64,000 bases of DNA. Origin: Pelomonas sp. CA6 (GTDB taxonomy: Bacteria; Pseudomonadota; Gammaproteobacteria; Burkholderiales; Burkholderiaceae_C). Positions 1 to 10,259 of the stretch are shown here, piece by piece. The translations under genes and the position numbers were made by a program. The notes below the pieces were generated by a model. The model was given only the letters and a program-made list of their open reading frames with translations. It searched no databases and had not been told where the DNA came from. The stretch's first letter is position 1. The number at the start of each line of letters is the position of its first letter. The stretch spans positions 1-64,000 of the forward strand of contig NZ_JAKZFD010000010.1 of assembly GCF_022549225.1 (NCBI RefSeq), in the 5' to 3' direction.

Positions 1-36
1 GGAGCGATCCGGCCCTTGGCGTTCATGCCCGCGGCG

Positions 37-2142
37 TCAGGGCAGGGTGTAGCTGGCCAGCGCCTTGGGGAACTTGATCAGCCACAGCCGGGTGGGGCGC
101 ACGGACGCCTCGGCGCGGGCCACGCGCGCGCCCACCGCGCCGGCGGCGCAGCTGCCGTCGTTGACGATGGCGCCGGCGGCGTCCACCGTGCACGCGGTGA
201 TGTCTCCGGCGAGTTCCTTGCCGTCCTTGTCCACCAGCACGGTGCGCAGGCCGAAGTCGTTGTCGTTGATCAGCGCCACGGTCTGCTCGTCGACCAGGGC
301 CAGGCCCTCGGCCTTCTCGGCGGTCCAGCCGATGGCATTGAGGTCCAGCAGCAGGGTCTTGCGCAGCTTCACCAGCGCGGCCCAGGGGTGGGCGGTGGCG
401 GTGCTGCCGTCAATGCTGTTCTGCTCCAGTTCGATGCCGTCGGCCTTGATGTCGGTGACGCCGGACGGGATCTCCACCAGCATCAGGAAGTTGCGCACCT
501 TGCCCGCCGCGTCGGCGCCTTGCTCGATGACCAGGAACTTGCCGTTGGGCAGGGCCAGCAGGTCACCCAGCTTGGCGCTGCCGGTGCGGTTGCGGTCCCA
601 CTTCTCGCCGGCGACGGCGTAGTTCAGCGGATAGGCGTAGAGCTTGGAGCTTTCCGTGACCGGATCGAATTCCAGCCAGCGCGTGAACTGGGCGTAGTCC
701 TTCACGTTGACCTTGTCGGTCTTCTTGCCATCGCCGTTGAGGTCGCTCGCGTCCACCGCCTTGATGGACTTGCCGGCAGCGTCCAGCGGGTCGACCGGGC
801 TTTGCAGGAAGCCGTGCAGCTTGCCGTCGGCGGCCAGGGCCAGGCCTTCCATGCCGCGGTTGGCGCGGCGCTGCTTGAGCACCTCGGGCAGGTCGGCGGC
901 GCCGGAGCCCGGCTGGTACTTCTTCAGGATCACGCCCGTGTCGGCATTGATCTTGACGATGAAGGGGCCGTACTCGTCGGAGGTCCAGAACACCTTGTTC
1001 TTGGCGTCGTAGACCAGGCTTTCGGTGTCCAGGCCGTTGGGGCCGAAGGCGGCCTTGGCGGCGTCGTACTTCATGCCGTCGGTCAGCGGGATCTCGACCG
1101 GGTTGCCGACGCTGCGCGGCAGGCCGGTGATCTTGGTGCTGGCGTCCAGCTTGATGGGCATCAGCGACTTGATCTGCGCGCCGTCCTTGCCCACCGAGAT
1201 CAGGCCGATGGACGGCGCGAAGCTGGGGGCGGGGAACATCTTGGTGATGCCGGTCTTGCCGCTGGCATCGCCGGGGATGGGGGCATTGGGGCTGTCGCCA
1301 TTGGGGCCGCGGTCGGTGATGCCGTAGAACTCCAGGCTGCCGTCCGCGGCTTTGCCCTTGAAGGCCAGGCCGGAACCGACGGCCGGGAAGAAGCCGTTGG
1401 CGAAGTCCTTGCGGGCCTCGGCGTTCGTGCCCTCGTAGGGCACGTACAGCGAGGGGTCGGCCGTCAGCTGAAAGCGGGTGACGCTGACCTCGCCGCCAGC
1501 GCTGGCCTGGTTGCTCTTGCTGGTGTTGTGGCTCTGGCCCAGCTGAGCGCCCAGCACGCCTTCGACGAAGTGCTGGCGGGCGAGGGCCAGCCGGGTCGCG
1601 TCGGGCTTGCGGCCACCGTAGGCCTTGCCGGATTTGTCGGTGGCGACGATGCCGTTGAGCCGGGTCTGCAGATCGCCGAGGAAGGCGGCCGAGGCCTGCT
1701 TGAAGTTCAGGCTCTGGCCGGCCAGCGCGCTCGCGGCCTCGGCGCTGATGCGGATGCCGTTGGTCGGGTCGTCGTCCTCGTCCAGCGACTGCAGGAACAT
1801 CAGCAGATGGCCGACCTGTTCGTTGTCGTCCGAATAGTTGACGGTTCCGGCCAGGTCCAGCGCGGTGACCAGGCTGGCGCAGCGCGCCGTGCCCAGCTCG
1901 ATGCCGCCGACCTTGAAGCTCACGCTGTCGCCGGCCAGGCAGTCGAACTTGCCGCTGGCGTCCGTCTTGCCCGATTTGCCAGAGGGGCTGGCGCTGTAGG
2001 CCACGCCTTCCACCGCCGAGTCCAGCAGCACGCCGCTCATCGCCGCGGGCACCGGCGTCGCCGGGCTTTCATCGCCATCGCCCCAGCATCCCGCCAGCCC
2101 GAATGCCGCGGTCAGCGCGGCGCCCCACATCTTCTTTTGCAT
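37..2142 (-). CDS. Lipoprotein with esterase-like/phytase-fold domain
   Basis: 701 aa. The N-terminus is a lipoprotein signal: a basic start, a short hydrophobic run and the lipobox LAGC with the lipidated Cys at residue 19. The first ~200 residues are not recognised. From about residue 230 to the end the protein resembles the 'esterase-like activity of phytase' family, with YGITDRGPNGD near residue 275, NRGMEGLALAADGKLHGF in the middle and LLALPNGKFLVIEQG further on, as expected of a beta-propeller-like fold. Substrate is unknown; phosphate-ester or organic-ester cleavage at the cell envelope is inferred from the family name only. A second Met at codon 5 is a possible start. It is a single gene, with 86 bp between it and the methyltransferase to its right. 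Confidence 0.8.
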   Translation of the reverse strand: MQKKMWGAALTAAFGLAGCWGDGDESPATPVPAAMSGVLLDSAVEGVAYSASPSGKSGKTDASGKFDCLAGDSVSFKVGGIELGTARCASLVTALDLAGTVNYSDDNEQVGHLLMFLQSLDEDDDPTNGIRISAEAASALAGQSLNFKQASAAFLGDLQTRLNGIVATDKSGKAYGGRKPDATRLALARQHFVEGVLGAQLGQSHNTSKSNQASAGGEVSVTRFQLTADPSLYVPYEGTNAEARKDFANGFFPAVGSGLAFKGKAADGSLEFYGITDRGPNGDSPNAPIPGDASGKTGITKMFPAPSFAPSIGLISVGKDGAQIKSLMPIKLDASTKITGLPRSVGNPVEIPLTDGMKYDAAKAAFGPNGLDTESLVYDAKNKVFWTSDEYGPFIVKINADTGVILKKYQPGSGAADLPEVLKQRRANRGMEGLALAADGKLHGFLQSPVDPLDAAGKSIKAVDASDLNGDGKKTDKVNVKDYAQFTRWLEFDPVTESSKLYAYPLNYAVAGEKWDRNRTGSAKLGDLLALPNGKFLVIEQGADAAGKVRNFLMLVEIPSGVTDIKADGIELEQNSIDGSTATAHPWAALVKLRKTLLLDLNAIGWTAEKAEGLALVDEQTVALINDNDFGLRTVLVDKDGKELAGDITACTVDAAGAIVNDGSCAAGAVGARVARAEASVRPTRLWLIKFPKALASYTLP

Positions 2143-2228
2143 CTGCTTTCTTTCGCCTGACCCCGTCGTGGTCGTGTCGGTGGAAGGCCGAATCTAGCGA
2201 CGGGGCGTGAAAGAAATATGGCAGTGCG

Positions 2229-2873
2229 CTAAGCGGTCTCGCGGCGGGCCAGGAATTCCCAGCAGGACTTGGGCGCGCCGTAGCGTTCGGTCCGGCTCTT
2301 GTCCAGCTGCAGCAAGGTCCAGTGCGGCGTGTCGAACAGCGCCAGCAGCTTGGCGCGGTCGAAAAACTGCTTGGGCACGCCGTCCACCAGCACCGGGGCC
2401 CAGCCGCTCGAATCGGGCGGCGCGCCATAGTGCCAGTCGTCGTCGGCGTTGACGCAGCCCAGCAGCAGCCCGCCGGGCCGCAGCACGCGCGCCGCTTCCT
2501 GCCAGGCCTTGCGGCTGTCGGCGTGGTCGAAGTAGTGCAGTGACAGATGGGCCACGACCAGGTCGAATTCGCCCGTGCGCAAGGGGCCCAGGTCGCGCAG
2601 GTCCAGCCGCAGGTGGCGAGCCGCGGGCGTGCGGCGCTGCGAGCGTTCCAGCGCCTGGGCCGACAGGTCCACCGCGGTCACAGCCCAGCCCCAGGCCGCG
2701 AGCAACTCGGTTTCGCCGCCGTCGCCGCAGCCCAGATCCAGCGCCGCGCCCGGCGCGGGCAGGCGCGCCTGCCAGCCGGGCAGCCAGCCGTCGGGCGTGG
2801 CCAGGCCCTGGTTTCGGTAGCGCTGCTCCCAGCGCGCGGCCGCGGCGCGGTCGGCGGGCTTGCTCGTCGTCAT
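2229..2873 (-). CDS. Class I SAM-dependent methyltransferase
   Basis: 214 aa from the ATG at 2873. An upstream in-frame ATG would add 22 Arg-rich residues that overlap the terminator of the next gene, so I prefer the shorter form beginning MTTSKPADR. Motif I is ALDLGCGDGGETELLA. The acidic end of strand 2 is TAVDLSAQALERS, and motif IV is FDLVVAHLSLHYFDHADS. This is the Methyltransf_11/25 type that uses S-adenosylmethionine on a small molecule. RPGGLLLGCVNADDDWHYG is typical of a group annotated as SAM methyltransferases of unknown substrate. There is no clear operon partner. Confidence 0.82.
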   Translation of the reverse strand: MTTSKPADRAAAARWEQRYRNQGLATPDGWLPGWQARLPAPGAALDLGCGDGGETELLAAWGWAVTAVDLSAQALERSQRRTPAARHLRLDLRDLGPLRTGEFDLVVAHLSLHYFDHADSRKAWQEAARVLRPGGLLLGCVNADDDWHYGAPPDSSGWAPVLVDGVPKQFFDRAKLLALFDTPHWTLLQLDKSRTERYGAPKSCWEFLARRETA

Positions 2874-2903
2874 GCGCCCAGTGTGGCATGGCGGCGGGCG
2901 CCC

Positions 2904-2934
2904 AAGAAAAAGCCGCCTGCGTCGGCAGGCGGCT
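2904..2934 (-). terminator. Rho-independent terminator of the DUF5666 gene
   Basis: Perfect 10-bp stem AGCCGCCTGC/GCAGGCGGCT with a 4-nt loop (2911-2934). On the minus strand it is followed by TTTTCTT (2910-2904). It lies just past the stop of the DUF5666 gene and just before the methyltransferase start, so it separates the two transcription units. Confidence 0.85.
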
Positions 2935-2957
2935 GTCATGGCGGGGCGGGGAGGGGA

Positions 2958-4877
2958 TCAGCCGGGCAGGAAGTGCAGCTTCACCGCGACCAGCACGCCG
3001 TTCTGCACCGTGCCCTTGACCTCGACCTTGGCGCCGTTGGCCAGCTTGCTGGCATTGCCGTCCACCCATTGCACGCCGCTGCCGCTCGCATCGACCCACT
3101 GGCCGCCGACGCGGAAGCTCGCGGCGCTGGCGTAGTCGGTGATCAGGCCGGTGACGTAGGCCAGGTCGCGGCCTTGGTCGTCCTTGTCGCCCTCGATCTC
3201 GACCTTGACCGCACTCAGCGTCACGCTGCCGTTGGCGCTGCTGACCTGGGCGACGACGCTGACGCGCACGCCATTGACCAGGTCGGCCGCGCTGTTGGTC
3301 TTGGACTCGAACTGGGTCGTGTTGGTGATCTGTACCGTGTTGCTGCCGACCTTGAAGCTGCTCGCGCCGACGTCATAGGCCAGGCCCGAGAAGCCCACGG
3401 TCTTCAGGCCGGTCACCGGCTGCAGGAAGGCGATGCTGGTGGCATTGAACGCGCCGCTGCTGGCCGAGTAGCTGCCCTCCACGGCGACCATGCCGCCATT
3501 GGCCAGCTGCGCGGCGGACTTGCCGTCGGGGCTGAACTTGGTGCTGTCGCTCCACTGCACCTTCACGCCCAGCAGCGTGAACTGCTTGGCCGTGCTGTCC
3601 AGGCCGCCGATCGCACCGGCCAGCTTGGCCGGCTTGTCGCTGGGCGGCGGGGTCACGCTGATTTCCTTGGCCAGCACGCCGCTGGCGCTCAGGCTGCCGG
3701 TGATCTGCACCCAGGTGCCCACGGCCAGATCGCTGGCCTGGCCCTTGGTGAAGCTGGCCTGGCTGCCGTCGACGACGGTGCCGCGCACGCTGAAGTTGGC
3801 CAGCGACACATAGTCGGTGACCTGGCCCACCAGCAGCGCCTTGATGGCCGTGTCCTGCTTGAACACCTTCAGCGTGTCGGCCGCCAGCACGCCGTTGCTG
3901 ACCTTGCCCTGCGCCAGGGCCAGCGCGCCGTTGACCACGTCGGCGGCGCTCGTGCCCTCGGTGAGCTTGGCATTGCTGGCGTCGACCTGCACGTCGCCGA
4001 TGCGCATCGAGGCCAGGCTCTGGAAGGCCGAGATCACGCCGCCGACGCTGACGCCATTGCCGTCCGGCAGCTTCTTGGCCTTCACCTCCACCTGCTTGGC
4101 GGCGAGCACGGTCTGGCCGCCCGTGGTCGTGGGCGCGCTCAGCGAGATCACGCTGACCAGCTTGTTGTTCTCCAGCACGGCGCCGGTGGGCAGCACATTG
4201 GCCTGGCTGTAGTCCACGACCACGCCGCTGTTGCCCTGCAGGCCGAAGCGCTTGTTCGTGCTGTCCAGCGACTGGATCGCGCCGCTGAGGCGGAAGACCT
4301 CGGTGCCGCCGTTCTTGGCCTTGCGCTCGATGCGTGTCGCGGTGATGCGGCCATCGCTGCCGACCGTGCCGTAGACGCGGATCAGGTCGCCGATCGCCAG
4401 CTGGCCCAGCGCGGTGAAACCGTCGAACACGGTGGGCAGCTGCCCGCTGGCGACGGTCTGGATGGTCTGGCCGAACACGGTCACGGTCCCCGCCGTGGCA
4501 TCGACCGCTCCGATGGTGCCGACCAGCGCGAAGTTGACGGTCAGCGCCTGCAGCACGCCGTCCTTCACATCGGCCTGCACCCGCATGCCGGTGCGCAGGT
4601 CGGCGAGCGTGCCCGCGGTGCTGGCATCGGCCATCTTGGCGAAGCCGACCCGCGCCTGGCTGTCGTCGTAGCGCACGCCGTCGATGACGACGCTGCCAAA
4701 GCCGGTGATCGTGCCGTCCAGCATGCTGATGGTGGCGGGCGCCGGGTTGGCCGGCGTCTGGGCATTGCTGCTGGTGTCGGTCCCGCCGCCGCCACCGCCG
4801 CCACAGGCGATCAGCAGGCCGGCGGACAGGGCCATCGCGGCCACGGTGCTCATCCAACGGAAGCGAGGGAGTCTCAT
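2958..4877 (-). CDS. DUF5666-repeat lipoprotein
   Basis: 639 aa from the ATG at 4877, which has AGAGGT about 8 nt upstream; a longer ORF start has no ribosome site. The signal peptide ends in the lipobox LIAC (Cys25), followed directly by seven glycines, a common flexible linker for outer-membrane lipoproteins. The rest is a chain of ~65-residue beta-rich units with recurring phrases such as GTITGFGSVVIDGVRYDDS, VKVEGxV-like turns and 'ADLVNGVRVSV', which I recognise as DUF5666 repeats; I count roughly eight or nine. It contains almost no Cys after the lipobox. Function is unknown; an extracytoplasmic ligand-binding or adhesive role is possible. It is divergent from purL. Confidence 0.83.
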   Translation of the reverse strand: MRLPRFRWMSTVAAMALSAGLLIACGGGGGGGTDTSSNAQTPANPAPATISMLDGTITGFGSVVIDGVRYDDSQARVGFAKMADASTAGTLADLRTGMRVQADVKDGVLQALTVNFALVGTIGAVDATAGTVTVFGQTIQTVASGQLPTVFDGFTALGQLAIGDLIRVYGTVGSDGRITATRIERKAKNGGTEVFRLSGAIQSLDSTNKRFGLQGNSGVVVDYSQANVLPTGAVLENNKLVSVISLSAPTTTGGQTVLAAKQVEVKAKKLPDGNGVSVGGVISAFQSLASMRIGDVQVDASNAKLTEGTSAADVVNGALALAQGKVSNGVLAADTLKVFKQDTAIKALLVGQVTDYVSLANFSVRGTVVDGSQASFTKGQASDLAVGTWVQITGSLSASGVLAKEISVTPPPSDKPAKLAGAIGGLDSTAKQFTLLGVKVQWSDSTKFSPDGKSAAQLANGGMVAVEGSYSASSGAFNATSIAFLQPVTGLKTVGFSGLAYDVGASSFKVGSNTVQITNTTQFESKTNSAADLVNGVRVSVVAQVSSANGSVTLSAVKVEIEGDKDDQGRDLAYVTGLITDYASAASFRVGGQWVDASGSGVQWVDGNASKLANGAKVEVKGTVQNGVLVAVKLHFLPG

Positions 4878-5103
4878 GTCATACCTCTGATGAAACGATG
4901 GAATTGGGCGAAATTCGCCCGTAAATCCCACTTTAGGGGGTATCGACGCGACACTGTTCGCGGCTTTGTAAGTCAACGTGACAGCGCCACCCATGATTCG
5001 TGACGCTTTTCACAACCCGCGGGTAGGCGCCGCGGAGGCGACCCCAGGGCGCCGGCAGGGCGGGCCCGGTGGGGCGCTCGGAAGCACGCCGCGGGGCGCG
5101 GGC

Positions 5104-5109
5104 TAAAAT
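5104..5109 (+). promoter_or_regulatory. Possible purL -10 element
   Basis: TAAAAT sits in a short AT-rich island of an otherwise very GC-rich 285-bp divergent region (4878-5162), 54 nt before the purL start. I see no good -35 at the right spacing, so this is a weak call. No purine riboswitch or PurR-like palindrome is evident. Confidence 0.3.
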
Positions 5110-5162
5110 GGCGGGCTCTTTGTCTGCCGCGGCGCGCGCGGCGCAAACACCCCCGGGATTCC

Positions 5163-8100
5163 ATGGTCAGCACCACCTCCTCCAAGCATCTTGTTCACTT
5201 CGAGGGGGGGAATGCCCTCTCCGCCTTCCGCGCCCAGGCGCTGCTGGCGCGGCTGCAGGCGCTGCATCCGGCCATCGCCGAACGCGTGGACGCCCTCCAT
5301 GCGCGCCATGTGCACTGGGTCTGGACCGACAGCCCGCTGGACGCCTCGGCGCAGGACAAGCTGGCCGCGCTGCTGAACTACGGCGATCGCTACGAAGGCC
5401 CGGCCGAGGGCGCGCTGATCGTCACCGCGCCGCGCCTGGGCACGCTGAGTCCCTGGGCGTCCAAGGCCACCGACATCGCGCACAACTGTGGCCTGGCGAT
5501 CCGGCGCGTGGAGCGCGTCACCGAGTACCGCCTGGTGCTGAAGAGCGCCGGGCTGCTGGGCAAGGTGACCGGCGGTGCCGTCGGCGGCGTCAAGCCGCTG
5601 GCCCAGGAGGAACTGCTCGCCTGCGCGGCGCTGCTGCACGACCGCATGACCGAGAGCGTGCTGTTCGCGCGCGAGGACGCCCGCCATCTGTTCGACGACA
5701 AACAGGCCGAGGCGCTGGCCCATGTGGACGTGCTGGGCCGCGGCCGCGCCGCGCTGGACGAGGCCAATGGCGCCTGGGGCCTGGCGCTGTCCGAGGACGA
5801 GATCGACTACCTGGTCGCCGCCTTCCAGAAGCTCGCCCGCAACCCCAGCGACGTGGAACTGATGATGTTCGCGCAGGCCAACAGCGAGCATTGCCGGCAC
5901 AAGATCTTCAACGCCCAGTTCACCATCGACGGCGAGGCGCAGCCGCTGTCGCTGTTCGGCATGATCCGCAACACCGAGAAGTGCCATCCGCAGCACACGG
6001 TGATCGCCTATGCCGACAACGCCGCGGTGATGGAAGGGCATGTGATCGAGCGCTGGATGCCGGCGGGCGACCAGCGCGCGCCGCAGTACCAGGCGCGCCA
6101 GGAGACGGCGCATGTGCTGATGAAGGTCGAGACGCACAACCATCCGACGGCGATCTCGCCGCACCCCGGCGCGTCCACCGGCGCCGGTGGCGAGATCCGC
6201 GACGAGGGCGCGACCGGCCGCGGCTCCAAGCCCAAGGCCGGCCTGACCGGCTTCTCGGTGTCCAACCTGCACCTGCCCGGGCTGGCCGAGCCCTGGGAGC
6301 AGCAGCCGGTGGGCAAACCGGCCCACATCGCCAGCGCGCTGCAGATCATGACCGAAGGTCCGCTGGGCGGCGCCGCGTTCAACAACGAGTTCGGCCGGCC
6401 CAATTTGGCGGGCTACTTCCGTGTCTATGAGCAGCAGGTGGACGGCGTGCAGCGCGGCTACCACAAGCCCATCATGATCGCGGGCGGCCTGGGCGCGATT
6501 CGCGCCGACCTGACGAAGAAGATCGAGTTCCCCGCCGGCACCTTGCTGATCCAGCTGGGCGGCCCGGGCATGCGCATCGGCATGGGCGGCGGCGCGGCCA
6601 GCTCCATGGCCGCCGGCACCAACACCGCGGACCTGGACTTCGATTCCGTGCAGCGCGGCAACCCCGAGATCCAGCGCCGCGCGCAGGAGGTCATCAACCA
6701 CTGCTGGGGCCTGGCCGAGAACAACCCCATCCTGGCCGTGCACGACGTCGGCGCGGGCGGCATCTCCAACGCCTTCCCCGAGCTGGTCAATGACGCCGGC
6801 CGTGGCGCCACCTTCGACCTGCGCCAGGTGCCGCTGGAGGAGTCCGGCCTCGCGCCCAAGGAAATCTGGTGCAACGAAAGCCAGGAGCGCTATGTGCTCG
6901 CCATCGCGCCGGACAGCCTGCCGCTGTTCCAGGCCATGTGCGAGCGCGAGCGCTGCCCCTTCGCCGTGGTCGGCGTGGCGACCGAGTCGCGCGAGCTGGT
7001 GCTGGAAGACGGCCCCGGCGGCGAGCGCGCGATCGACATGCCCATGGACGTGCTGCTGGGCAAGCCGCCCAAGATGCAGCGCGACGTGCGGCGCGTGCAG
7101 CGTTCGGGCGGCGTGCTGGACCTGACCGGCGTGGCGCTGGACGCGGTGGCGACCACCGTGCTGCGCCACCCGACCGTGGCGTCCAAGCGCTTCCTGATCA
7201 CCATCGGCGACCGCACCGTGGGCGGTCTGAACCACCGCGACCAGATGGTCGGGCCCTGGCAGCTGCCGGTGGCGGACTGCGCGGTGACGCTAGCCGACTT
7301 CAAGGGCTTCGCCGGTGAGGCGATGAGCATGGGCGAGCGCACGCCGCTGGCGGCGGTGGACGCGCCCGCCTCGGGTCGCATGGCGGTGGCCGAGGCCATC
7401 ACCAACCTGCTCGCCGCGCCCATCGAGCTGTCCCGGGTGAAGCTCAGCGCCAACTGGATGGCCGCCTGCGGCGAACCCGGCGAGGACGCCGCGCTGTACG
7501 ACACCGTCAAGGCCGTGGGCCTGGAACTGTGCCCGGCGCTGGGCGTCTCCATCCCGGTGGGCAAGGATTCGCTGTCCATGCGCACGCGCTGGACCGAGGC
7601 TGGCGGCGAGGTGCGCCAGGTCACCGCGCCGGTGTCGCTGATCGTCACCGCCTTCGCGTCGCTGGCCGATGTGCGGGGCACGCTGACGCCGCAGCTGCGC
7701 GAGGGCGACACCACGCTGATCCTGGTCGACCTGGGCCAGGGACGCATGCGCATGGGCGGCTCCATCCTGGCGCAGACGCTGAACCAGTTCGGCGGCCCGG
7801 TGCCGGACCTGGACGACCCGGCGCTGCTGAAGAACCTGGTGGCCGCCGTCAATGCGCTGCGCGCCGAGGGCAAGCTGCTGGCCTACCACGACCGCAGCGA
7901 TGGCGGCCTGTTCGCCGCCGTCTGCGAGATGGCCTTCGCCGGCCGCCGCGGCGTCAGCCTCAACGTGGACCTGCTGGTCACCGAGGGCGACGGCATCAGC
8001 GACAGCCGTGCCGAGTACGGCGACTCCAAGAACTGGGCCGGCCAGGTCAGCGCGCGCCGCGAGGAACTGACGCTGAAGGCGCTCTTCAACGAGGAGCTGG

Positions 8101-9203
8101 GCGTGGTGCTGCAGGTCGCCTCCGGCGAGCGCGACGCGGTGCTGCAGACCCTGCGCGCGCACGGGCTGTCGCGCCACAGCCATGTGCTGGGCAAGACCAA
8201 CGAACACCAGCAGCTGGAAGTCTGGCGCGACACCAAGAAGGTCTTCGCCGCCGGCCTGGCCGAGCTGCTGGAGGCCTGGGACCAGGTCTCGTGGCGCATC
8301 GCGCGCGAGCGCGACAACCCGGTCTGCGCCGACCAGGAACACGAACAGGCCCGCGACCCGGCCCAGCCCGGCCTGCAATGGGCGCCCAGCTTCGACCCGC
8401 TGGACGACGTCGCCGCGCCCTATGTGGCGCGCGCCAGCGCGCGGCCCCGCGTGGCCATCCTGCGCGAGCAGGGCGTGAACTCGCACGTCGAGATGGCCTA
8501 TGCCATGGCGCTGTCCGGCTTTGACAGCTTCGACGTGCACATGAGCGACCTGCAGGCCGGCGCGGTCGACCTGGCGCAGTTCAAGGGCTTCGTCGCCTGC
8601 GGCGGCTTCTCCTACGGCGACACGCTGGGCGCGGGCGAGGGCTGGGCGCGGTCCATCCTCTTCAACCCGCAGCTCAAGGACGCCTTCGAGGCCTTCTTCG
8701 GCCGCAGCGACAGCTTCGCGCTGGGCGTGTGCAATGGTTGCCAGATGCTGGCTGCGCTGTCGCCCATGATCCCCGGCGCGCAGGACTGGCCCAAGTTCAC
8801 GCGCAACAAGAGCGAGCAGTTCGAGGCCCGTCTGAGCCAGGTGGAGGTGCTGGATTCGCCCAGCCTGTTCTTCGCCGGCATGGCCGGCAGCCGTCTGCCG
8901 ATCGCGGTGGCGCATGGCGAGGGCTATGCCGACTTCTCGCAGCGCGGCGACGCCGGCCGCGTGCTGCGCGCGATGCGCTTCGTCGACGGCCACGGCCAGC
9001 CGACCGAGCGCTACCCGACCAACCCCAACGGCAGCCCGCAGGGCCTGACCGCGGTGACCACGGCCGACGGCCGCTTCACCGCGATGATGCCGCACCCCGA
9101 GCGCGTGTTCCGCAACATCCAGATGAGCTGGAGCGGCGGCGGCGCGGGCGATGCCAGCCCCTGGCTGCGCATGTTCCGTAACGCGCGCAAGTGGGTGGGT
9201 TGA
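5163..9203 (+). CDS. purL: Phosphoribosylformylglycinamidine synthase
   Basis: 1346 aa, the large single-chain PurL of Gram-negative bacteria. It catalyses the ATP- and glutamine-dependent conversion of FGAR to FGAM in purine synthesis in the cytoplasm. The AIRS-like synthetase halves are visible, for example [20 protein letters not shown] near residue 325 and [20 protein letters not shown] near 530. The C-terminal glutamine amidotransferase domain (from about 1090) has the nucleophile in [10 protein letters not shown] and the His/Glu pair in [13 protein letters not shown]. The start at 5163 gives the usual beginning for betaproteobacterial PurL; there is no strong ribosome site before it. 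It is monocistronic: the next gene converges. Confidence 0.98.
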   Translation: MVSTTSSKHLVHFEGGNALSAFRAQALLARLQALHPAIAERVDALHARHVHWVWTDSPLDASAQDKLAALLNYGDRYEGPAEGALIVTAPRLGTLSPWASKATDIAHNCGLAIRRVERVTEYRLVLKSAGLLGKVTGGAVGGVKPLAQEELLACAALLHDRMTESVLFAREDARHLFDDKQAEALAHVDVLGRGRAALDEANGAWGLALSEDEIDYLVAAFQKLARNPSDVELMMFAQANSEHCRHKIFNAQFTIDGEAQPLSLFGMIRNTEKCHPQHTVIAYADNAAVMEGHVIERWMPAGDQRAPQYQARQETAHVLMKVETHNHPTAISPHPGASTGAGGEIRDEGATGRGSKPKAGLTGFSVSNLHLPGLAEPWEQQPVGKPAHIASALQIMTEGPLGGAAFNNEFGRPNLAGYFRVYEQQVDGVQRGYHKPIMIAGGLGAIRADLTKKIEFPAGTLLIQLGGPGMRIGMGGGAASSMAAGTNTADLDFDSVQRGNPEIQRRAQEVINHCWGLAENNPILAVHDVGAGGISNAFPELVNDAGRGATFDLRQVPLEESGLAPKEIWCNESQERYVLAIAPDSLPLFQAMCERERCPFAVVGVATESRELVLEDGPGGERAIDMPMDVLLGKPPKMQRDVRRVQRSGGVLDLTGVALDAVATTVLRHPTVASKRFLITIGDRTVGGLNHRDQMVGPWQLPVADCAVTLADFKGFAGEAMSMGERTPLAAVDAPASGRMAVAEAITNLLAAPIELSRVKLSANWMAACGEPGEDAALYDTVKAVGLELCPALGVSIPVGKDSLSMRTRWTEAGGEVRQVTAPVSLIVTAFASLADVRGTLTPQLREGDTTLILVDLGQGRMRMGGSILAQTLNQFGGPVPDLDDPALLKNLVAAVNALRAEGKLLAYHDRSDGGLFAAVCEMAFAGRRGVSLNVDLLVTEGDGISDSRAEYGDSKNWAGQVSARREELTLKALFNEELGVVLQVASGERDAVLQTLRAHGLSRHSHVLGKTNEHQQLEVWRDTKKVFAAGLAELLEAWDQVSWRIARERDNPVCADQEHEQARDPAQPGLQWAPSFDPLDDVAAPYVARASARPRVAILREQGVNSHVEMAYAMALSGFDSFDVHMSDLQAGAVDLAQFKGFVACGGFSYGDTLGAGEGWARSILFNPQLKDAFEAFFGRSDSFALGVCNGCQMLAALSPMIPGAQDWPKFTRNKSEQFEARLSQVEVLDSPSLFFAGMAGSRLPIAVAHGEGYADFSQRGDAGRVLRAMRFVDGHGQPTERYPTNPNGSPQGLTAVTTADGRFTAMMPHPERVFRNIQMSWSGGGAGDASPWLRMFRNARKWVG

Positions 9204-9219
9204 GCCCGCGCGCGCGGGC
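9204..9219. other. 16-bp GC palindrome between convergent genes
   Basis: GCCCGCGCGCGCGGGC is a perfect palindrome beginning at the base after the purL stop codon and ending just before the 3' end of the facing luciferase-like gene. It could form a hairpin in either transcript, but there is no T-tract. At most it is a weak bidirectional transcription barrier. Confidence 0.4.
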
Positions 9220-9222
9220 CGG

Positions 9223-10215
<993 letters not shown>

Positions 10216-10259
10216 GGCCGCAGTCTAGGCGCCGCCTGCAAAAGCCTGGGCCGGCAAGG

